A stretch of DNA of 64,000 nt from Micrococcus sp. (GCA_029961105.1 JASBVO010000004.1:186001-250000); one strand, 5' to 3'. Numbered from the stretch's first letter, positions 51,725-60,565 are shown. A program made the numbers and translations. Notes: generated by a model not told the origin, from the sequence alone.

Positions 51725-51832
51725 GCCTCATCAAGGTGCGAGTGATGAAGGTGCGAGTGATGACAGGGGCCCCGGGCCCGGCGAATGCGATTCCCCTCCG
51801 CAGCCGGTTACCCGGGGCCCTGCTCATGCCCT
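51725..51832 (+). ncRNA. Candidate small structured RNA, copy 2
   Basis: The same layout as copy 1: TCATCA (51728-51733) with TGATGA (51743-51748), then a second exact AAGGTGCGAGTGATG unit (51733-51747 repeated at 51748-51762). The second hairpin has GGGCCCCGGG (51767-51776) with CCCGGGGCCC (51811-51820), CCGGC/GCCGG (51778-51782, 51803-51807) and TGCG/CGCA (51786-51789, 51799-51802) around ATTCCCCTC. The C-rich loop is retained. The extra tandem unit adds a further loop of the same sequence. Confidence 0.5.
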
Positions 51833-52054
51833 CTGCACGGGCGGAAGTTGGCGCCCCCTGCCTTCGCCTGGCGTTCCCGGGCCCCAATCCAAGGACGTCG
51901 TCGTCGGACCGATGCAGACGGCGATGGGCCAGCCGGGCCCGGACGTCGCCCTCGACCTCGATCGGAGGGCGTCGCCGGCACTGCCTTGGCGCGGCGGCGT
52001 CTGAGCGGCAATACTCGAAACCACGGTCCAGCACCATCCATCCAGGAGGACACC

Positions 52055-52273
52055 ATGGCACTGAAGAACCTGTTCAACCGGGCCCGTAACTACGCCAACA
52101 GCCCTGAGGGACGCAGGCTGATCAGCCAGGGCAGGCAGGCCATGCGCCAGCGCGGCACGAGGGGCCGGGGCGTCCAGGGCGTGCGCCGGCAGTCCGGGTC
52201 CAACGGGATCATGGGGCTGGCCCAGCGCTTCCTCGGCCGCGGGGGATCCTCGGGCACGAGCCGCCGGCACTGA
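52055..52273 (+). CDS. Small basic protein
   Basis: A 72-residue, highly Arg/Gly-rich protein: KNLFNRARNYANSPEGRRL, ISQGRQAMRQRGTRGRGVQG and ending FLGRGGSSGTSRRH. A very good AGGAGG lies 5 nt before the ATG. No signal peptide or membrane helix. The charge suggests nucleic-acid binding, but no family is recognised. The gene follows the two structured RNA copies. Confidence 0.7.
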   Translation: MALKNLFNRARNYANSPEGRRLISQGRQAMRQRGTRGRGVQGVRRQSGSNGIMGLAQRFLGRGGSSGTSRRH

Positions 52274-52352
52274 GAGCGCCCGTCGTCCGCTGCCCGTCGC
52301 CCCGGTCCGCCCGCGGGCCTGGGCTACGGGGCACCGGCTACGGGGCACGGGG

Positions 52353-53993
52353 TCACGCCGGACGGAGCAGGTCCTGTTCCTCCACAGCGTCCAGGGACAG
52401 GGTCCGGTATCCCTGTTCCTCGAACAGCACGGTGAGCCGGTCGTCCTCGACGCTCATCACGATGCCCGGGCCCCACTCGCGGTGCACCACCGGGCTCTGC
52501 AGGGGGAACCGTTCGTCGTCATGCGTCAGGTCCACGGCGGTGCCGGCATCGCAGTTGTCACAATTTCCGCAGGGGGAGTCGAGGTCCTCGCCGAAGTAGC
52601 CCAGCAGGTACTGGCGTCGGCATCCGTGGGTCTCCGCATAGCCGCGCATCATCTCGATGCGTGAGCGGTCGATGCGCTCCAGCCTCTCGGCCGTCTCCTC
52701 GGCCAGCCGGGCGGCCGTCTTCGGCCCGACGCCCTCCGCCAGCCGGAGCCCCTTCCGGGTGGAGGTCACGGCGCCGGCGGCCTGCAGCAGATTGACCGTG
52801 CCGGTGACCCGGCGGGCGCTGATGCCCCCGTCGGTCTTGAGTTCGTTCTTCAGCCGGGTCAGGCGCACCGGGCCGTCCGCGCGCTGCAGCTCCTTGACGA
52901 CGGCGGCCACCACGTCCTGGTCCGCGTGCTGGGAGCTGAAGAAGCTGCGCAGCCCGAGGTCCTCGCTGCGGTAGTGCAGCACCACTCGGGCGTCCTCGCC
53001 GTCGCGGCCGGCGCGGCCGGCCTCCTGGTAGTAGGTGTCCAGCGAGTCCGTGATGTCGGCGTGCACCACGAAGCGCACGTCGGCCTTGTCGATCCCCATG
53101 CCGAAGGCGCTCGTCGCCACGACCACGTCGAGACGCCCGTCCAGGAATTGCTCCAGGGTCTCGTCGCGCACCGTGGTCTTCTGGCCGGCGTGGTAGGCCC
53201 GGGCCACCAGCCCTCGCTCGGTGAGCCGGCCGGCATAGTCCTCGGCCTCCCGGCGCGTAGCGGTGTAGAGCAGGCCCGGGCGGGGCAGGCCGGCCACCTG
53301 CTCCAGGACGGTCTCGTGCTTGTGATGGTCCTCGTGGTGACGTTCCACCGCCAGGTGCAGGTTGGGCCGGTCGAAGCCCAGGGCGATGACGAGAGGATCG
53401 GCCAGGTCCAGCCCCTCGACGATCTCCTCCCGCACCGGGGTGGAGGCGGTCGCGGTGAGCGCGATGATGACCGGCGAACCCATCCGGTGACGTGCCATGC
53501 CGAGGCGGAGGTAGTCCGGCCGGAAGTCATGGCCCCACGAGGAGACGCAATGCGCCTCGTCCACCGTGAGGAAGGCCGGCCCGATCTCGCGCAGCCTCTC
53601 CAGCACCTCGTCCTTCGCCAGTTGCTCGGGCGTCAGGAACACGAACTTCGCCGTGCCGTCCTCCAGGGCCTGCCAGGCGCGATCCCGCTCACGGGCGGGG
53701 ACCGAGGAATTGATGGCCACGGCGTGCGGCGCAGCGTCCGCGGACAACTCGTTGAGGCCGTCACGCTGGTCCGCCTGCAGGGCGATCAACGGGGAGACGA
53801 CCACGCAGGGCCCGTCCGCCAGGAGTGCGGCCAGCTGGTAGACCGCCGACTTCCCGTACCCCGTCGGCATCACGGCCAGCACGTCCCGGCCGGAGACCGC
53901 GGCCTCCACCGCCTCGGCCTGGCTGGGGCGCAGCTCTTCCCAGCCGAAGATTTCCCGGGCGAGCTGGTGGACGTCCGTCGGAGTCGTCGTCAT
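52353..53993 (-). CDS. recQ: ATP-dependent DNA helicase RecQ, short form
   Basis: A 546-residue superfamily 2 helicase (3'-5') acting in recombination and fork repair. LAVMPTGYGKSAVYQL is motif I, LTVDEAHCVSSWG the DEAH motif, GLLYTATRREAEDYAGRL and TSAFGMGIDKADVRFVVH motifs IV-VI. The zinc-binding domain CRRQYLLGYFGED...CGNCDNCDAG follows at about residues 440-480. There is no HRDC domain; the last 65 residues (HREWGPGIVMSVEDDRLTVLF) instead form a short KOW/CarD-like beta module. TAGAGT lies 6 nt before the ATG. Confidence 0.94.
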   Translation of the reverse strand: MTTTPTDVHQLAREIFGWEELRPSQAEAVEAAVSGRDVLAVMPTGYGKSAVYQLAALLADGPCVVVSPLIALQADQRDGLNELSADAAPHAVAINSSVPARERDRAWQALEDGTAKFVFLTPEQLAKDEVLERLREIGPAFLTVDEAHCVSSWGHDFRPDYLRLGMARHRMGSPVIIALTATASTPVREEIVEGLDLADPLVIALGFDRPNLHLAVERHHEDHHKHETVLEQVAGLPRPGLLYTATRREAEDYAGRLTERGLVARAYHAGQKTTVRDETLEQFLDGRLDVVVATSAFGMGIDKADVRFVVHADITDSLDTYYQEAGRAGRDGEDARVVLHYRSEDLGLRSFFSSQHADQDVVAAVVKELQRADGPVRLTRLKNELKTDGGISARRVTGTVNLLQAAGAVTSTRKGLRLAEGVGPKTAARLAEETAERLERIDRSRIEMMRGYAETHGCRRQYLLGYFGEDLDSPCGNCDNCDAGTAVDLTHDDERFPLQSPVVHREWGPGIVMSVEDDRLTVLFEEQGYRTLSLDAVEEQDLLRPA

Positions 53994-53999
53994 CCCCTC

Positions 54000-54005
54000 A
54001 CTCTA
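54000..54005 (-). promoter_or_regulatory. Leaderless promoter -10 (recQ)
   Basis: TAGAGT on the minus strand, 6 nt before the ATG at 53993. Confidence 0.55.
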
Positions 54006-54188
54006 GGAGACGGGGAGACGGCGGTGGTCAGGTGCTCAAGGACACCTCTCGGGCATGGAGCCCGTGCCGACGGCTGACATGGTCCACTTCGAACAAGCGT
54101 GACCTGGTGGACACGACCCGGGGCCTCGACGAGGTCGCCAACTCCGTGTGCTGGCGCGAACTCTGTCTGCGCCGACCGCTCGCCCGCT

Positions 54189-54220
54189 CTGTGCGCAGTT
54201 CTATCTGTGCGCAGTTCTAC
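54189..54220. repeat. 16-nt tandem repeat at the left edge of the phosphonate island
   Basis: CTGTGCGCAGTTCTAT followed by CTGTGCGCAGTTCTAC, then a partial GTGTGCGCA (54221-54229). It overlaps the last codons of the phosphatase-superfamily gene. The rest of 54006-54216 shows no recognisable gene. Confidence 0.75.
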
Positions 54221-55056
54221 GTGTGCGCACGGGCCGGGACAGTATCCGGCGTACTCTCGGCCTGATGACCGCAACTGTTGCCATGGTGTCCGGCTGAGAC
54301 GAGTTCATAAATGGCCGGGGCGATATCGACCGGGCTGACGATGCCGAGTTCTCGATCGCTGGTGACCCAGACTTGGCGTTCGGCAAGCGTGGTGCCGCCA
54401 TGGCCGCCGCCGTCCACGTGCCCGTGGTCGGTGGTGACGATGACGGTCCAGTCCTCACGGTCTGTCCGGGCGTCGAGATGGTCGAGCAGCTCCCCGAGCA
54501 GGCTGTCGGCGCGCTCGATCGCGGCCCGGTACCGGTCACTGACGCCGTCCCGGTGGCCGACCTCGTCGACTTCACCGAAGTAGACGAACGCCGCGTCCAC
54601 CGCGGGGTCGGCGAGCCTTGCCTGTGCGATTTGAAGCACCGTGCGGTCGCCAGCGATGTAGGACTCGGGCGATTCATCCGGCATGTCGATCGGTACGCAG
54701 TCCACGAGTGTGGGGTCCACCAAGGGCCCGCATCCGGTGGCGGCGACGATGGGCTGCCAGGCGGCCACCGCGATAGGCCGGGTCAGCATTCCCTGGCGGC
54801 CCAATCGGGTGAACACGTCCGGCAACCGTCGCTCGGGGGCGGTGGAGTTGTCGTACACGCCGTGCTCGGTGGGCCAGGTGCCGGTGAGGATGGATGACCA
54901 CATTGGCCCTGAGACCGTGATCCCCTCCTCGGGGATCGCCATCGAGTGGTGGCATCCGGACCCGGCCAATCGATCCAGTGTGGGGGTGCGCGCCTGCTGG
55001 AGGATGTCGAACCGTACCCCGTCAATGCCCACGAGCAGGACTTTCGCGGTGGTCAT
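54217..55056 (-). CDS. Alkaline-phosphatase-superfamily hydrolase (NPP/PhnA-like)
   Basis: A 279-residue metal-dependent hydrolase. VGIDGVRFD supplies the first metal Asp (residue 12), EEGITVSGPMWSSILTG the nucleophile region (Thr47 or Ser49), WPTEHGVYDN and TTDHGHVDGGGHGG the remaining metal Asp/His ligands. Related enzymes include nucleotide pyrophosphatases and phosphonoacetate hydrolase PhnA. Coupled to the ABC ATPase gene (TGATG overlap), it probably frees phosphonate or phosphate from a substrate delivered by the transporter. C-P hydrolysis or phosphodiester cleavage are both possible. Confidence 0.75.
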   Translation of the reverse strand: MTTAKVLLVGIDGVRFDILQQARTPTLDRLAGSGCHHSMAIPEEGITVSGPMWSSILTGTWPTEHGVYDNSTAPERRLPDVFTRLGRQGMLTRPIAVAAWQPIVAATGCGPLVDPTLVDCVPIDMPDESPESYIAGDRTVLQIAQARLADPAVDAAFVYFGEVDEVGHRDGVSDRYRAAIERADSLLGELLDHLDARTDREDWTVIVTTDHGHVDGGGHGGTTLAERQVWVTSDRELGIVSPVDIAPAIYELVSAGHHGNSCGHQAESTPDTVPARAHT

Positions 55057-56132
55057 CAGGCGTTGCCCCGGGTCGCGATGAGGTGGCCGGATTCGTAGAC
55101 GTTGACGTCTTGCTCGTCCACGTGCAGGGCCACTTGTGCGTCGTCGTGGATGAGTTCCGCGGCGGCGCCGGTAACGGTCGCCACGATCTCCGTGTCGGAG
55201 TCGAGCGGGCGTAAGCGCAGCTGGCTGACTGAACCGAGGTAGGTGCGGTGCACGACCGTCGCTCTGGCCCATTCGGGCTGGCTGTGGGGGTCGGGACTGA
55301 CCCGGACTCTCTCGCCATGGAAGGAGCAGGTGACCCGGGTGCCGTCGGCGAAGGCGGAGGGCAGGTCGAAGACCTTCCCCCAGCGGAGGCGGCCGTGACG
55401 GGCCTCGATGTCGACTTCGCTGCGATGTCCGACGAACCGTGCGGCCTCGATGCGCTTGGGGCGAGCGTAGATCTCGCTGGGGGCGGCTGCCTGGAGGATC
55501 TCGCCCCGGGCCATGAGGACGACGCGGTCGCTCAAGGCGAACGCCTCGGACTGGTCGTGCGTCACGAAGATCGTGGTGATGCCGACCTTCCGCTGGATCT
55601 CGCGGATCTGGTCGCGGAGGTGGTTGCGCACCTGGGCGTCGAGGGCGCTGAGGGGTTCATCGAGCAAGAGCATGCGCGGGTGGGGCGCCAGCGCCCGGGC
55701 CAAGGCCACTCGCTGCTGCTGGCCGCCTGAGAGTTGCTTGGGGCGCTTGTGCTGGTGCTCGGTGAGTCCCACGAGCTCGACCATCTCGTCCACGCGCTGG
55801 GAGATCTGCTCGGACTTCATTCCGGAGGCCTGCAGCGGGAAGGCGATGTTCCGGCGGACGGTCATGTTCGGAAACAGCGAGTACTGCTGGAACACCATGC
55901 CGATGCCCCGCCGTTGCGGCGGCAGGTCGGTGACGTCGACGCCATCGACCTCTATCCGGCCGGCGTCGAAGTGCTGGAGTCCGGCGATCGTGCGCAGCAG
56001 CGTGGTCTTGCCACAGCCCGAGGGACCGAGGAGGGAGACGAACTCGCCGTCGCCGATCTCCAGGGACAGGTCATCGAGGACGACGTTGGTCCCGTAGGAC
56101 TTGGTGATGTGTTGAAGACTGACATTTCCCAT
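55056..56132 (-). CDS. ABC transporter ATP-binding protein of the phosphonate island
   Basis: A 358-residue nucleotide-binding subunit of an importer. Walker A GPSGCGKTTLLRTIAGL, Q-loop VFQQYSLFPNMTV, signature LSGGQQQRVALARAL, Walker B MLLLDEPLSALD and H-loop FVTHDQSEA are intact. The C-terminal 130 residues are a TOBE-type domain as in the PotA/FbpC/PhnT group. It works with the two permeases and the lipoprotein encoded next to it; the ATG lies 10 nt after the upstream permease gene. Confidence 0.93.
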   Translation of the reverse strand: MGNVSLQHITKSYGTNVVLDDLSLEIGDGEFVSLLGPSGCGKTTLLRTIAGLQHFDAGRIEVDGVDVTDLPPQRRGIGMVFQQYSLFPNMTVRRNIAFPLQASGMKSEQISQRVDEMVELVGLTEHQHKRPKQLSGGQQQRVALARALAPHPRMLLLDEPLSALDAQVRNHLRDQIREIQRKVGITTIFVTHDQSEAFALSDRVVLMARGEILQAAAPSEIYARPKRIEAARFVGHRSEVDIEARHGRLRWGKVFDLPSAFADGTRVTCSFHGERVRVSPDPHSQPEWARATVVHRTYLGSVSQLRLRPLDSDTEIVATVTGAAAELIHDDAQVALHVDEQDVNVYESGHLIATRGNA

Positions 56133-56142
56133 GGGCAGGCCC

Positions 56143-57030
56143 CTAAGAGATTCGAGCGGGAGGGCGGACAGGGTCGGCTGGTTTGGTGGCGGTGTCGATG
56201 CGCGTGATGAGCAGTGAGACGGCGAACAGCAGCGCGAACGTCGCGAACGAGACGGCCGCGAGCTCGGCTCCCGCCCCCGGGACCCGGCCGGAGAACATCC
56301 GCAGGGTCCACAGCGGCAGGGTTTCGTACCCGCCGCCGATGAGGGTCATGGTGATGGGGAATTCCCCGAAGACTGATGCGGCGGTGAGCAGCGATCCCGA
56401 CATCACGCCGGTGCGGATGGCCGGGACGATGACCTGCAACAAGGTGCGCGGCAGGCTGGCCCCGCTCATCCGAGCCGCCTCGGAGAGCTGTTTGGCGTTG
56501 TTGGTGATCAGAGAGTTCTCCACGGCCCAGTACAGATAGGGGAAGGTGACCCCCGACAGGGTGAGCACGAGCAACCCGACGGTGCCGAAGAGCCCGGGGG
56601 CGATCTCCTTGACCGTGAGTTGCATGCCGGCGGCGATCACGATCCAGGGCAGTGCGAAGGGCACGACGGCCAGGGCCTGGAACCAGGGGCGGATCCGTGG
56701 CTCCACGACGACCGAGACATAGGCCGCGGGGATGACCAGGATCCAGTTGATGACGCACACGGCGACAGCCAGGAACAGGGATCGTCCGACGGCGGAGAGA
56801 ACGTCGGATGAGGTCAGCGCGCCGATCCAGTGTTCGGCGGTGTAGCCGCTGGGCAGCACCGTTCCGCTCCAGGCGGTGGCGACGCTGAAGACGAGCAGCG
56901 CGAGCAGGGGAATGCCGAGGAAGCCGATCAGCAGGATCAGCGCACCCCAGCGGCCGAGGAAGGAGTCGGCTTCGTCGTTCGAGGTAGTGGTCCCTGTGGA
57001 CGCCAGGGGGGCGACGGTCTGGGCTGACAT
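56143..57030 (-). CDS. ABC transporter permease 2 of the phosphonate island
   Basis: A 295-residue membrane subunit with six helices (first one ALILLIGFLGIPLLALLVFSV). The cytoplasmic EAA loop is SEAARMSGASLPRTLLQVIVP, with the conserved EAA---G pattern that contacts the ATPase. ATG 57030 overlaps the stop of permease 1 (TGATG), so the pair is translationally coupled. Resembles the second permease of PhnV/PotC-type importers. Confidence 0.92.
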   Translation of the reverse strand: MSAQTVAPLASTGTTTSNDEADSFLGRWGALILLIGFLGIPLLALLVFSVATAWSGTVLPSGYTAEHWIGALTSSDVLSAVGRSLFLAVAVCVINWILVIPAAYVSVVVEPRIRPWFQALAVVPFALPWIVIAAGMQLTVKEIAPGLFGTVGLLVLTLSGVTFPYLYWAVENSLITNNAKQLSEAARMSGASLPRTLLQVIVPAIRTGVMSGSLLTAASVFGEFPITMTLIGGGYETLPLWTLRMFSGRVPGAGAELAAVSFATFALLFAVSLLITRIDTATKPADPVRPPARIS

Positions 57031-57866
57031 CAGAGGATCCTTTCCCCTCGTCGTTGGAGCGTGCGGTAGATCCACATCATGGCGATGGCCAGGAGCATCA
57101 GGATGACCGAGAGGGTGGCGGCGCGTTCGACGCCGAACACCGAGCTCTCGAGGTCGCGGCCGATCTCGATGGAGATGAGATCGATGGACGCCGGTGAGGT
57201 GGTCACGACGTACGGGATCGCGTAGGCGCCCATGGACCACATGAAGATCTGCAGGCCGTTGCCGAGCGCGAAGGGGGCCAGCGTCGGAAGCCCGACCTGC
57301 CTCCAGAAGCGCCAGAACCCGGCGCCCGACATGCGGGCGGCTTCACGCCACTCGTTGCGCAGCAGTGCGTAGCTCGGCAGCGAGAGCATCAGGTACAGGG
57401 GCAGGTGGACGTACAGCATGATGGCGTTGAGCCCGATCATTGACCCCAGGGACGGGAATTCGGCCTGCCCGAACAGTTGGCTCCAGATCGTCGTCAGCAC
57501 TCCGGTCGTGCCGATCAGCAGCATGAAGGCGAAGGCGAGCCCGGGCCCGCCGAAGCTTGAGGCGACATTGATGAAGGACATCACCACGCCGCGGGCCCGG
57601 CCCTTCAGCCTGACGAGTGCAAGGGCGATGGGCGTTCCGAGCACGACACACAGTCCGGCCTGCCAGAGCGCGAATTGCAGTGAGTTTCCCAGCGCCGCCC
57701 GGTCGACACCGCTGGAGAAGACGTCGATGAAGTTGCCCAGGCCGTAGCCGCCGCGTACCTGCAAGGAGATATGCAGCAGGACGAGCAGCGGGAAGATCAG
57801 ACACACCAGGCCGAGCACCAGTAGCGGTACTGCCGGTGCTGTCCGTCCAAGGCGTTCCAGGTTCAC
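57030..57866 (-). CDS. ABC transporter permease 1 of the phosphonate island
   Basis: A 278-residue six-helix membrane subunit from GTG 57866, which has GGGAG 5 nt upstream. The EAA loop is WREAARMSGAGFWRFWRQVGLP. GRARGVVMSFINVASSFGGPGLAFAF lies in the second/third helix region. Resembles PhnU/PotB-type permeases. Encoded after the binding protein, with 82 bp between, and coupled to permease 2. Confidence 0.92.
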   Translation of the reverse strand: MNLERLGRTAPAVPLLVLGLVCLIFPLLVLLHISLQVRGGYGLGNFIDVFSSGVDRAALGNSLQFALWQAGLCVVLGTPIALALVRLKGRARGVVMSFINVASSFGGPGLAFAFMLLIGTTGVLTTIWSQLFGQAEFPSLGSMIGLNAIMLYVHLPLYLMLSLPSYALLRNEWREAARMSGAGFWRFWRQVGLPTLAPFALGNGLQIFMWSMGAYAIPYVVTTSPASIDLISIEIGRDLESSVFGVERAATLSVILMLLAIAMMWIYRTLQRRGERIL

Positions 57867-57948
57867 GAGAACTCCCGAGGTTGAGCACGACGGTGCGTGC
57901 ACGTCGCGTACGACTCGCACGCACCGTCGTGGGGGTGGAGGGGTTGCG

Positions 57949-59049
57949 TTAGAGGTTGACGTCCGACTCGAACTCGGAGATCAGCTGCTCGGGGTCGATC
58001 GCGGAGGGGTCGATGGTCTGGGTATTGGCGTAGAGCTCCTCGGGCAGCCACCGCTCGCGCCGCTCCTCCGGGACCTCGAGGTCGCCGTTGACGTAGCGGA
58101 TGGGACGGGCGCCGAAGTCGGCGAAGAGCAGCTGGCCCTCGTCGGAGAGCACGTAGTCCAGGAAGCCCTTGATGAACTCCATGTCCTCATCGTTGTGACC
58201 GTTGGCCAGGATCGAGGACGGCATGTAGATGGAGCCGTCCTGCGGCACGTAGAACTCCAGTTCCACGCCTTGTGCGGCGGCCTCTTCGATCATCGCGACG
58301 GCGTTGAAGTCGTACTGCAGCATCACGCCGTACTCGCCGCGGATCAGCGCCTCGACGCTGGGCGGCGCATCAGAGATGTTGCCGGTGGCGTACAGCTCGT
58401 TGAGGTACTTCCAGGCGGCGTCAAGATTGTCGATCGAACCGCCCCGGGCCAGTGCGATGGACAGGATGGCGGCCTGCGCCGACCCGCTGCTCGGAGCGGT
58501 CAGGGCGGCCGAGGCGACCTTGCCGTCGGCGTAGGTGTCCTGCAGGAGCGCATCCCAGCTCGTGGGCGCTTCCTCGACCACCGCAGGGTTCACCAGGAAC
58601 CCCATGACGCCCGTGAAGGTGTTGACCCAGCCGCCGTCTTCGGCATACTGGCCCGGTTCCAGGTCCGTTGCTCCTTCGGGCACATACGGTGCGGTGACGC
58701 CGACGTCCTCGGCGACCGGGCCCCAGAGGCCGCCAATGTCGCTGAAGTAGCCGACGGGGTTGCCCTGCTCGGCGTCGTAGCGCTGGATCGCCTCACTCGA
58801 GGACATGTCGGTGTCAACATGCTCGCACTCGGCCTCGATCGACTCGCAGTAGCCCTCGAGCAGCGCGCCGTAGTTGGCCCAGGTGTCCGGCAGGGCGTAG
58901 GTCGTGATGGTGCCCGCCTGGGTTGCGGCCACCTCGGGGTTGGAGGGTTCGGACCAGTTGGCATCCACGGTGTTGGCACCGGAGGCACAACCGGTCAGCA
59001 GGACGGCGGCCGAGACGGCGACGGCAGCCGAGGTGAGTCGACGGTTCAT
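57949..59049 (-). CDS. Lipoprotein substrate-binding protein of the phosphonate importer
   Basis: A 366-residue extracellular receptor anchored by lipid at Cys21 (signal AVSAAVLLTGC). The mature part is a two-lobed solute-binding protein of the PotD/AfuA/PhnS class: GTITTYALPDTWANYGALLEGYC, GYFSDIGGLWGPVAEDVGV, GVMGFLVNPAVVEEAPTSW and GEYGVMLQYDFNAVAMIEEA. ATG 59049 has AAAGG upstream and gives the proper signal peptide. The ligand is inferred from the gene neighbourhood to be an aminophosphonate such as 2-aminoethylphosphonate or an N-methyl or ester derivative. Confidence 0.9.
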   Translation of the reverse strand: MNRRLTSAAVAVSAAVLLTGCASGANTVDANWSEPSNPEVAATQAGTITTYALPDTWANYGALLEGYCESIEAECEHVDTDMSSSEAIQRYDAEQGNPVGYFSDIGGLWGPVAEDVGVTAPYVPEGATDLEPGQYAEDGGWVNTFTGVMGFLVNPAVVEEAPTSWDALLQDTYADGKVASAALTAPSSGSAQAAILSIALARGGSIDNLDAAWKYLNELYATGNISDAPPSVEALIRGEYGVMLQYDFNAVAMIEEAAAQGVELEFYVPQDGSIYMPSSILANGHNDEDMEFIKGFLDYVLSDEGQLLFADFGARPIRYVNGDLEVPEERRERWLPEELYANTQTIDPSAIDPEQLISEFESDVNL

Positions 59050-59109
59050 GACGGACCTTTCGTGAGGCGTGCAGGAGGACGCACGCAACGGGGGAGGGGA
59101 GGGAACAGA

Positions 59110-60291
59110 TCAGGAAGCAGTAGGAGCGGGGGAATGGAGGAGAGAGTTCAGCGAATCGAGGGCGAAGCCCAGTGAGCACGTCATGCCAATGCCGGTGGTC
59201 ACGGCGGTCACCCGGACGCCCGGCAGCGGGGTTTCGCAGAGGAAATCGGTCATCGGCGAGGATGCGTACACCCCCCGCCAACGGCGCAGCACCTCGACCG
59301 TGTCGAGACCGAAGAGCCGCTTGGTCTCCTCGAGCAGCAGTTCGTCGCTGCGTTCGAGTTCGAACGGGTCCTCGACCCGCCCGCGATGGTGGGTGTCGCC
59401 GACGACGAGGGCGCCGTCGGGTCGCTGGGTGAACATTAGGTTGATCTCGTGCTCGAGGAGCTCGGGGCGATGGCTCATGAAGTCGGCGCGCACGGCAGTC
59501 GTCGACGCCAGTTCGGCGAAGGCGCCATAGCGCAGGAGCGAGAGCCCGGTGAAGATCGCCGGGTCGATCACGCGCCCGGTGGGCGCCTTGATCTCCATCA
59601 TGCGCAACCGGCAACGCTCAACCTGGTACTGATCCGCAAGTTCCGGGAACAACCGGTCGAGGTCATGGCCGATCGCCACCACGATATTGGCTGCCGTGAG
59701 CACGCCGCGGCTGGTCAGCACCTGCCCGCTCTCCACCGCGCCGACGTTGGTGCCCAGGAAGAAGGCCACCCCCCGGTCACGCAGCAGCTCCGTCATCCGG
59801 GCGACGGCGACGAGCGGATTGACGCGCAGATCCAGGGGCAGGTGGGCCCCGGCCAGGATCTCTCCCGATTCGACACCCAGGACGTCTGCGGTCTCAGTGG
59901 CCGTGAGCAACCGGGCCTCCTCCGCCCCGTGCACCTGGACGAACTCTTCCAGGACCGCCGTCTCATGCTCGGTACGGGCCACCACGAGGGTCCCGGACTC
60001 GCGGAGGCTGATATCGGCCTGGCGGCCGATGCGCAACCACTGCTCACGGGCCACGTCGGCATAGGAGCGCGCCGCACCCGACTGCGCGGTGATGCAGAGA
60101 TGTCCGAAGTTGCGAACGGACGCACCGACTGCGTGCAGATCACGTTCGACGACGGCCACCCGTAGTCCCCGGTCTGAGGCATGCAGGGCGTGGGAGAGGC
60201 CAAGGATGCCACCGCCCACCACCACGAGGTCGAAATCACCGAGGTGATTGCTGGGGCGGGAGGTGGTGGCGAAGGAAGGGGAGTGGTTCAC
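59110..60291 (-). CDS. FAD-dependent oxidase of the phosphonate-associated (TIGR03364-like) family
   Basis: A 393-residue DAO-family flavoenzyme. VVVGGGILGLSHALHA (residues 23-38) binds FAD; ASVRNFGHL, FAELASTTAVRADF and the C-terminal VTTGIGMTCSLGFALDS match a group repeatedly found beside phosphonate genes. Members of that group have been shown to oxidise aminophosphonates to phosphonoacetaldehyde, so it can replace the PhnW transaminase here. The start is uncertain: GTG 60291 or TTG 60303, neither with a clear ribosome site. It is the first gene of the minus-strand transport operon and divergent from the regulator. Confidence 0.8.
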   Translation of the reverse strand: MNHSPSFATTSRPSNHLGDFDLVVVGGGILGLSHALHASDRGLRVAVVERDLHAVGASVRNFGHLCITAQSGAARSYADVAREQWLRIGRQADISLRESGTLVVARTEHETAVLEEFVQVHGAEEARLLTATETADVLGVESGEILAGAHLPLDLRVNPLVAVARMTELLRDRGVAFFLGTNVGAVESGQVLTSRGVLTAANIVVAIGHDLDRLFPELADQYQVERCRLRMMEIKAPTGRVIDPAIFTGLSLLRYGAFAELASTTAVRADFMSHRPELLEHEINLMFTQRPDGALVVGDTHHRGRVEDPFELERSDELLLEETKRLFGLDTVEVLRRWRGVYASSPMTDFLCETPLPGVRVTAVTTGIGMTCSLGFALDSLNSLLHSPAPTAS

Positions 60292-60313
60292 GGCAGCAAT
60301 CAAAGCAGGACAT

Positions 60314-60321
60314 GGCTAGAC
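60314..60321 (-). promoter_or_regulatory. Candidate HutC-type operator at the oxidase start
   Basis: On the minus strand AACTTGTCTAG, sharing AACTTGTNTA with the site in the regulator's own promoter at 60566-60577. It lies 24 nt upstream of the FAD oxidase GTG. Confidence 0.4.
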
Positions 60322-60565
60322 AAGTTGGCCGTTTCGGGCAGCGTGCATCACGCGGTCACCAACTGTTCACCTTGGCAACCTTTTGTTGGAGAAGGAAGGT
60401 GTGCTAACTCACTTCGTCCACCTGATAACGCGGCACCTCAACGCCTGGAGGTCACTCCTGCTCCGCTTCGGTTGGCAGCAAAGGGAGTCGAGCCTGAGGC
60501 CGCCGGAAGCCGGGGCCGAACCCCCAGGGGCACTGCAGTACCCACCGGAGAGGGGAGTCTCGGAA

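Larger units (their letters stand above)
51245..52054. other. 810-bp region without a convincing protein gene
   Basis: Holds the acetoacetyl-CoA synthetase promoter side, two structured repeats (51443-51540 and 51725-51832) and the leader of the small basic protein. Long reading frames exist on both strands but have no recognisable domains, and the minus-strand frame crosses both repeats. Confidence 0.7.

Noticed and set aside
51384-52061. 225-residue minus-strand frame across the twin RNA elements
   Set aside because: No recognisable domain, basic composition typical of shadows, and the repeated DNA is read in inconsistent ways in the two copies.
54010-54216. Gene remnant between recQ and the phosphonate island
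   Set aside because: Short translated pieces could not be matched to any family; only the 16-nt tandem repeat is reported.
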